Origin: Sipunculus nudus
Lineage: Eukaryota > Annelida > Sipuncula > Golfingiida > Sipunculidae
Direction of reading: 5' to 3'
DNA length: 64,000 bases
NCBI GenBank assembly: GCA_026874595.1
Contig: CM049322.1
Coordinates: 32,444,340 to 32,508,339 of the forward strand
Positions 57,571-64,000 of the stretch are shown here, piece after piece. Under the pieces are notes generated by a model. The model was not told where the DNA came from and did not search any database. It saw nothing but the letters and a program-made list of their open reading frames with translations. The position numbers were made by a program, and so were the translations under genes. Every line of letters starts with the position of its first letter. Positions within the stretch are counted from its first letter, which is position 1.

Positions 57571-57990
57571 TCAAGTGCACACACGACGAGCACAGTCAAA
57601 ATGTACTTGCTGACTGAAACGATCCCTATTCTTGAATGGCAATTTGGCAGTTAATACACGGGTCACACAACTGCTGCCAGCTGCTCCTGTCATCTCGGCA
57701 GAGGGAATTTTACTGGACCTGTCGTTACAAATTGTTGCGATAGTGTCAACTATATGCACTTACATTTGGCCCATGGACCGTTATATTCGTTCAGCAGAGA
57801 TATATCATAGGACACGAAGGTCCATGTGTAGACTACCAGAATACATGATTTCAGTGCGAATGTTACCAAGCGTGTCGAGCTGTGGGACCGCTTTTAGCGT
57901 TCCCATAGCAATGATGCCACTCACATGTGGCGTGACGGGCCTGATATGCAAATACAGAGGATCGTCGGGTCCTCGAAGAGCCTTGTGACA
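57571..57990. other. Unassigned longer open frames on both strands
   Basis: The plus frame (57632-57988) is open for about 118 codons from a non-ATG start. The minus frame over about 57810-57990 reads PVTPHVSGIIAMGTLKAVPQ, LDTLGNIRTEIMYSG and then a stop. The segment is more GC-rich than its surroundings. I recognise no family, and an old repeat or pseudogene seems likelier than a gene. Confidence 0.25.
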
Positions 57991-58099
57991 CCTTAAAATG
58001 CAAATATCATGGATTCACCATACGGACTTCACAGGGCTATAATGATAAGAGCTGGCACTGAGTTAAGTCTCTCGGTACATGGAATCACGTTTTTATTTT

Positions 58100-59997
58100 A
58101 AGCATGTTCTAAGGAAAGGCAAATACTAAAACCCAGGCAGGGATAATTAATTATATTTCACATTTTGACTGTATATCATACCGAAATATTGACTAGAATT
58201 GGAGAGGGACGCTCCATGATGTCATAATTAGAGTGAAAACAATAAAACAGCTGCGTTTATTGATAGCTTTAGTTTCCTATCAGTGGTGTCCTTTATTTAC
58301 AAACAAACTAATGTGTATCGGTGTACCCGCATTTACTTACCTTTTCCGGCGTACACCTGTTACTGAGTACCAAGACTTTCCTTATATGAGCTGCCTGATG
58401 TTGGATAGTTTTTTATTGTTTAGAAGAAAATGGGAGCTAAATGACTCTCAGGCATGCATAGATCACTAAATTAGCTTTTCTCCTTTTTCTTCATAGACTG
58501 CCGGTACAACGCTAAATGGCTCCATCTTTTAGTTGTGAAGCACACGCGTTTGTATACGCGCTTGGAAATTAAATTGTGCGTCCATTGTGTACACCATTGT
58601 TTCCTCATGTGGAGTACCTGGAGGTAGGTCACAAAAATCGAAAAAAGGATTTTTGGGACTCTCGTACTATGGAGATTAATTTTACCCCTCTCCTCTCAAG
58701 ACGAATTACTCAATAACAAGAGATGCGCCTCTACAGGCAAAACGTAAGATACTTAAGCCGGAAGAGGACTCGAAGATGCATGAAATCACAGAATTATGGT
58801 TAGAAAGCATTTTCTACAGAAATGTTTTACAGAGGGTTGACTGCTTCATGCCTTGGATGCCTTCGTCAGCTACAGGAGCACAATATTTTATATCACAAAC
58901 TGTCATATAGTATATATATAATAATAATAAAAATTATAAAAGTAATAATAATTATAATTATAATAGGGTAATAATAATAATAATATTAGTAATAATAATA
59001 ACAATAATGGTTAATTGCAGGCTCAAGGTCCAAATACAGAAACAATGTTAGAAATGAAAATAAAAAGTGGAGGATCCATTGAATTACAAATTGCACTCGA
59101 TATGGGCTTAATATACTGCCTATAAATAGTTATAATCCAAAACATCATATATAAGAAATTATAATGTTAGTAATATTAGTGCACGTTCGGCAAACTTTCA
59201 TATATGAAGTATTTAAACGGAAGAAATTATTGCATCACATTACTGTATTTATACGGATTCCGACACTTGTAGACCGCCGATAACGTACATTGATACCATA
59301 CTTTTTATAAGTGTGTATATAGGTTTATTTAATTAAACACTGTTATCTACGTATATTTCTTGTTGAATTATTAGTCTTTAGGAGACCAGCGCGGACTCCT
59401 CATTTAAGCAGTACGTCTACTGTTATATAATTATGTTCAGTTGCAGAGACAACCACACTCTAAATACTGCACTACCACCCCCCCCCCCCCCAACACACAC
59501 AGACACAAACACACACACACATACACACACATATATATACATATTATACTTATTATATTAAATATGTTTATTTATATGTAATCAAGCTGCGCCATCAGTT
59601 CATATTCACGTATACTGAAATGGTATGTATTTCCCATAAGGATTTGGGATGCCAATGATAAAAAGATTTGAAAATGAGACGTGAAGACCGTTTGTCCATT
59701 TTTAGGAATACCATATGAACCTCGTCTCTTAAACACATCTATTTTTTGTTTGGGCTTTGGTCCTTTCCAACATTTAGTGATGGTTAAGCATAAACGCTTC
59801 AGGCAAAACCTACAAATTTTCATTAAATACTGTTTTGTTTCATAATCGTTTGTGACTGGCGTGAGAGGTAGGTAGGAGAGGAACACTATACTAAAAAAAA
59901 CATTGGCGCGAATTTATCTTCAAGCAAGGGTAGGGGGGGAGACTACAGGCGGTTGGGGACGGGGGAGGGTTATCCAAAATTGGGACCTTTTTCATAG

Positions 59998-60029
<32 letters not shown>

Positions 60030-60500
60030 GCACCTTTAATTGTATTGTGTGACATATTGAAAAATCATTATAATTAAGTGTACGGTTTTCAAAATTTAGT
60101 ATGTTTAGGGTATATGGTAATTCTAAACCACTTTAAGGTATATAAAATTCTACAGTAAACCAAAGTCTATAATTCTAATGGTTAATATATTTCATTTCAT
60201 TTATATAGATAGTATTCTCTGAATATCAGGGGGGATGATTACATTGACCCCCCTCCCGCCCCCCCCCCCCCACTACCAGCTCAAAAGACAGGGGTTTATA
60301 TACCCCCATCCCCCTGTATTGACGCCCCTGCTAAAAAAAAAACCTGTTCATTTTGTGATTGTCCGCCTTGAAAGAGTATATGCAAGTGACGTCGTTAGTT
60401 ACACCGACATTAATTTTCCCTCTTCGTATGTTAATACGTCCACATATTACTAATATAGAGACCGATATTCTTAATTGTAAATCTTGCGTGATTTCCTGGT
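58100..60500. other. Intergenic, microsatellite-rich
   Basis: Imperfect (AAT)n at 58918-59008, poly-C near 59477-59490, (CA)n near 59500-59530 and 60000-60018, poly-C near 60257-60271. The minus frame 59572-59886 overlaps the dispersed repeat at 59585-59640. No supported gene. Confidence 0.5.
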
Positions 60501-60543
60501 CCCCAGTCTCCCATTATATTATTAGCCAGAAAACGCTACTATG

Positions 60544-60675
60544 TGTACCTCGAATACAAGATATTTTGAAGTTCACGTGGACGACACCAGGTGGCGCAGC
60601 TCGGTCGATGCAATGGCCAGGAAGATCGGTCCCTTTGTCGGCCGACCTCTGGCTGTCTTTAGGTGTTCTTAAAAC
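60544..60675 (-). other. Possible isolated coding exon
   Basis: On the minus strand, between a pyrimidine-tract acceptor (gtgttttaag) and a possible donor (GAG|GTACAC), the frame RTPKDSQRSADKGTDLPGHC, then IDRAAPPGVVHVNFKISCIR is open and clearly GC-richer than its flanks. It has exon-like composition, but I recognise no domain and found no partner exon. Confidence 0.25.
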
Positions 60676-61604
60676 ACAGACCTTTTCCATTAGATGTTTC
60701 ATGATTAATCATCATCCCTCAACTACAGCCACCTTACCTGCCATTTTTATATCACGCGAGATGCACCAAATGACCCCGGTCCTGCCCTTTTGTCTGGTCT
60801 TGTAAATAGGGTCCACGCGGTTCCCAGGGACGCCATTTGCGGTGTAACTCATAAGCATATATTATTCTACTGGATCCAAAGGCTTTTTCCTAAGAACTAG
60901 ATATCAGTGTATTATTGTTGCTTTACAGTGAAACATTTCCCGATCGGTATTAAAAAAAAAGCCCACATACAAACAAATATATAAATATATATGTATGTTA
61001 TAATATATATTTGTTACAGTTAATATGTAAAATCAGTCAATTTATAATTTGTCTGAAATTTTCAGTCAATTTACTAATTGCCTGATTCATTCAGGCACTT
61101 ATAAAAGGACTGACATTGCCAGGCATTTTACAAATTGACTGAAAAATCAATCTGTTTATTTGACACATTGACTGAATCGATATGGAATACATGTAAATGT
61201 TGTTTCATATATCTCATTATTGTGAAACAGACATTGTCATTAAATGTAATCAGCTACTTTAAGTAAACTTTGTGCCTATTTTTTTTCTAGGCTATTTACA
61301 AAGAATACTGTTCACGTAATAAGACTAAAATACCTAAACTGGTGGGAGTAAACGTAGATTAATATAGTTAAAATATGCAGACTTTTATAACATAACGAAA
61401 TATGATAGTGCGTTTCTGGCCATGCGAAAACACACACATATATATAGGCGACAATAAGCACATATAGACAGATATTGAACGTGTTGGCTTTATATACAAA
61501 CACTAGAAACGTGCATCCCAATATATGTATACTCGCAGGTGCTTGGCGCTCGAGCGTAACCTGAACAGGTGAACGGGCCACACTAATGAAGGCGGACCAT
61601 ATGT

Positions 61605-61880
61605 CCATTCATTTAATTTTGGTCCATTTTACCAGGCTCTTTCGTTCATAAGTTACCTAACATTAAAGGATATTCCTTAATGACGCTCCCGAATCAAGAG
61701 AAGATGCCGGATGCACATCAACATCTAATCAGTTCCTGCTTTGCCCCATCTCCTTGCCCTGAACATTTCACGAGATTCCGTTCAGATAGCGTGAGTTATG
61801 TTTTCAACAGACACACAGTAAAGACATACTAAAACACCTAAACACACACGAACGGGACTGAACGTATACCTTCCTTGCCT
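61605..61880 (+). repeat. Dispersed repeat family (same as 51690), copy
   Basis: Shares gatgcacatcaacatctaat, catttcacgagattccgttc, and cacgaacgggactgaacgta followed by taccttcc with the other copies. Confidence 0.6.
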
Positions 61881-62070
61881 TAGTAAATGACTCTATAGTC
61901 ACCATCGTACATCGGAAAGCTTTGTACGCACAGCTTGCAACATTCTCTACCTTGACTGGTTGCTGACATTAACCATTTCATCGTTATATAAAAAATATGC
62001 AAGTTTCCGTGCTGTCTGACACCTCAAAATTTGCCGTTAAATCTCGGTCTTAAACTGAAAGGCTGATGTA

Positions 62071-62260
62071 TATTATTATTATTATTATCATCATCATTAT
62101 TATTATTTTAGTATTAGCAGTTGAAGTAACACAACTAGTATTTTTATTTATTATTATTATTATCATTATTATTTTTATTAGTTTCATTTTTATTATTCTT
62201 AATTATTCTTTTTATTTTTATTTATATTCTTCTTATTATTTTTATTATTGCTCCCGTTCA
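62071..62260. repeat. (ATT)n-rich low-complexity tract
   Basis: Imperfect ATT/ATC/TTT repeats. The plus frame here is poly-Ile/Phe/Tyr and not a protein. Confidence 0.9.
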
Positions 62261-62942
62261 TTACAGGCAAAAAAAAATCTTAAAAGGTCTTTTTTACATT
62301 TAGTAGATCCCATAGGACAAAAGTTAGATATCCAAAAATGAAAACTGTTATGTTTGTATATAACTGTAATTGGGCGAGTCTGAGAGTTTTGTCACTCCAC
62401 AGGAAAGGACTTTAGGAGAATATTTCTATTGTTTTTGTCTAAAAATTGTATTTCTTCATTCATTTTTAAGATAGAGATCTCTTTACCTCATAAAAACAAT
62501 AAAAATGCCTAACTACCTACGTTTTGGAAAAAAAATTTATCGGTGTTTGGCTTCCTCTGTGTATATATTAATGATCTAAGGGTAATTTTGGTTGTAAAAA
62601 CTTCTTATAAGGCCTTCGTGAAGGATGTATGGACTTGTTTATCAACAACATGTTTGTTAACATAGCAATGTTGAAAAATGGGAAAAACATGTAACCAAAG
62701 GTGGTAGATTGCATATATGTAAAGGAAGAAAGGTCAATTTGCACAGCTCTGGCGTATCTGACTGCATGCCAGATGCCCTCGCTGACTCTCTTTTACTTTG
62801 GCGGGCCCCACGTATTATAAACAGGTTGATATAAAGCCTCTGTGCCGTGATATTAACGTTTTATTTTTTATTTTAAAAAATCAAAGGGATTACCTTTTCT
62901 TTATAAAGGTCAGATTTTGTGATTGGGCCTCTTTAACCATAC

Positions 62943-63180
62943 GGGTCATATATTATGTTGTTACGGAACCTAATATAAACAGATCACGTATGCGTTATGA
63001 ACACAAATTCTGTAAAGGATATAAAAAATCAGATTCTGTAACACTAGGCAGCGTGAAATGTCTAGCGGAATGAATAAAAAAGTCGATGGTTTTTTGTTAA
63101 CAAATAACCATAATTTATTCTTAAAACAACCCTAACATTGCAATACACTAAATCAATACAATTATACAGTAAAACAGGGC
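62943..63180 (+). repeat. Dispersed LTR-like repeat (pair with 38696-38960)
   Basis: Begins TGTTACGGAACCTAATATAA and is collinear with the 38.7 kb copy, including aacactaggcagcgtgaaat and tttttgttaacaaataac. It lies about 70 bp upstream of a gypsy RT fragment. Confidence 0.55.
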
Positions 63181-63249
63181 TAACAAGGCTAACATGACAA
63201 CGAGAGTTCAACCAGTACGGATTAAAAATAGAATGCAATACGCGGCCAG

Positions 63250-63864
63250 ACACGATTGCCACAACAGCAAATAATGCGTTTTCTTGGTATGGTTGGATAC
63301 TACAGGAAGTTTTGTGCACATTTTTCTGCTGTAGCTGAACCTTTGACTAATTTGTTAAAGAAGAAACAAAAGTTTGTATGGAATGTTCAGTGTGAAAATG
63401 CATTTCAGAATTTGAAAGCAATTCTGCAAAGTTCACCCGTTTTCGCAGCTCTAGGCTTTTCTGTACCTTTTAAGTTAGCTGTAGATGCTAGTGATACTGC
63501 TGCTGGTGCTGTGTTGTTACAAGAAAGCAATGATGGCATATATCATCCAATTTGTTATTTCCTTAAGAAAGTTTAATGCAAACCAGAAAAAAAACTACTC
63601 CACTATTGAAAAAGAATGTTTGGCTTTGATTTTGGCGTTGCAACATTTTGAAGTTTATGTTACTTCATCAGTCAGGCCTATCATTGTCTTCAATGATCAC
63701 AATCCCCTCACGTTCATGAACAAGTTGAAGTGTAAAAATCAAAGATTGTTGAGATGGAGTTTGTTCTTACAGGATTACAATCTTGATATCATACACATTA
63801 AAGGGAAAGACAATGTACTTGCTGACTCTTATCGAGATGTTTATGAAATGTTGAAAATATGAAA
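63250..63864 (+). pseudogene. Ty3/gypsy-type retroelement: RT end and RNase H, frameshifted
   Basis: The first frame (63256-63573) has MRFLGMVGYYRKFC, AEPLTNLLKK, the thumb/connection FVWNVQCENAFQNLK, and FKLAVDASDTAAGAVLLQ, which starts RNase H with its first catalytic Asp. It stops after the FLKK region. A second, overlapping frame continues with NYSTIEKECLALILALQHF (catalytic Glu), VFNDHNPLTFM (catalytic Asp) and DNVLADSYRDV (last Asp). A frameshift near 63570 therefore separates the halves. The catalytic core of the RT is missing upstream. The fragment continues the usual Ty3/gypsy order RT-RNase H, but no integrase follows. Confidence 0.82.
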
Positions 63865-63884
63865 ATTTAGTGATTGTGATCGCA

Positions 63885-64000
63885 AAAAGAAAATTTTCTT
63901 TTTTCATACAGAAGGGGGAGAGTTACAGGTGCTCTTTTTATTGTGTGACACGGGCGTAACTCGTGTTGTGACACCCTCGCTGGGCCGTTTGTTACATTCG
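63885..64000 (+). mobile_element. Polypurine tract and start of a probable 3' LTR, cut by window end
   Basis: gaagggggagag (about 63911-63922) is a purine tract of the kind that primes plus-strand synthesis. It is followed by ttacaggtgctctttttatt and a sequence with tgtgacacgggcgtaac and gtgttgtgacacc. The LTR should begin just after the tract; its end is beyond the window. Confidence 0.5.

Noticed and set aside
59572-59886. 104-codon minus-strand frame
   Set aside because: Its C-terminal part (MAQLDYI) is the translation of a dispersed repeat also found at 55.3 kb. The rest has no recognisable domain.

Overview
The window looks like AT-rich nuclear DNA from a metazoan invertebrate, most likely a mollusc. 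This rests on intron-rich genes with GT/AG splice sites, long (TA)n and (GA)n microsatellites, CR1-like LINE, Penelope-like and Ty3/gypsy-type remnants, tRNA-derived SINE-like repeats, and degenerate mollusc-style repeats rich in GACGGACGACGGAC. There are no bacterial-style operons, and most open frames are chance or repeat-derived. The species cannot be named from sequence alone.

Region 1 (about 0.7-17.9 kb, minus strand) is one split gene for a cell-surface immunoglobulin-superfamily receptor. Read from high to low coordinate it encodes a signal-peptide exon, a first Ig domain present as two nearly identical tandem exons, four more Ig-like exons, two fibronectin-III-like exons, a transmembrane exon, and a run of tiny cytoplasmic exons. 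Those tail exons carry tyrosine motifs fitting ITIM (VxYxxV, probably IxYxxL), ITSM (TxYxxV) and Grb2-type YxN patterns. Nearly every exon is in phase 1-1, so domains and tail motifs can be duplicated or skipped without breaking the frame. The exon carrying the initiator Met was not found. The last exon is tentative.

Region 2 (about 18-44.8 kb) holds no confidently identified host gene. It contains dispersed and tandem repeats, a TA-flanked element with inverted ends (23.06-24.12 kb), a CR1-like LINE 3' end (27.1-27.9 kb), a broken Penelope-like GIY-YIG endonuclease bounded by (TA)n (29.0-29.8 kb), and a region of short-motif arrays in opposite orientations enclosing a hAT-like MITE (32.4-35.2 kb). 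There are also four SINE-like copies in the window and a poly(A)-tailed retrocopy-like block (43.2 kb).

Region 3 (44.8-51.3 kb, minus strand) is a complete six-exon lipocalin gene (212 codons plus stop; ApoD/Lazarillo-like). It has a TATA box, signal peptide, the lipocalin G-x-W-Y and T-D-Y-x-x-Y-A motifs, and a hydrophobic C-terminus that may be a GPI-attachment signal.

Region 4 (51.3-64 kb) is mostly repeats. It ends in a frameshifted Ty3/gypsy RT/RNase H fragment followed directly by a polypurine tract, with no integrase.

The receptor is the most noteworthy system: an invertebrate Ig/FN3 receptor with an apparently inhibitory/switch-type tyrosine tail built from exon cassettes, and a freshly duplicated distal Ig exon.
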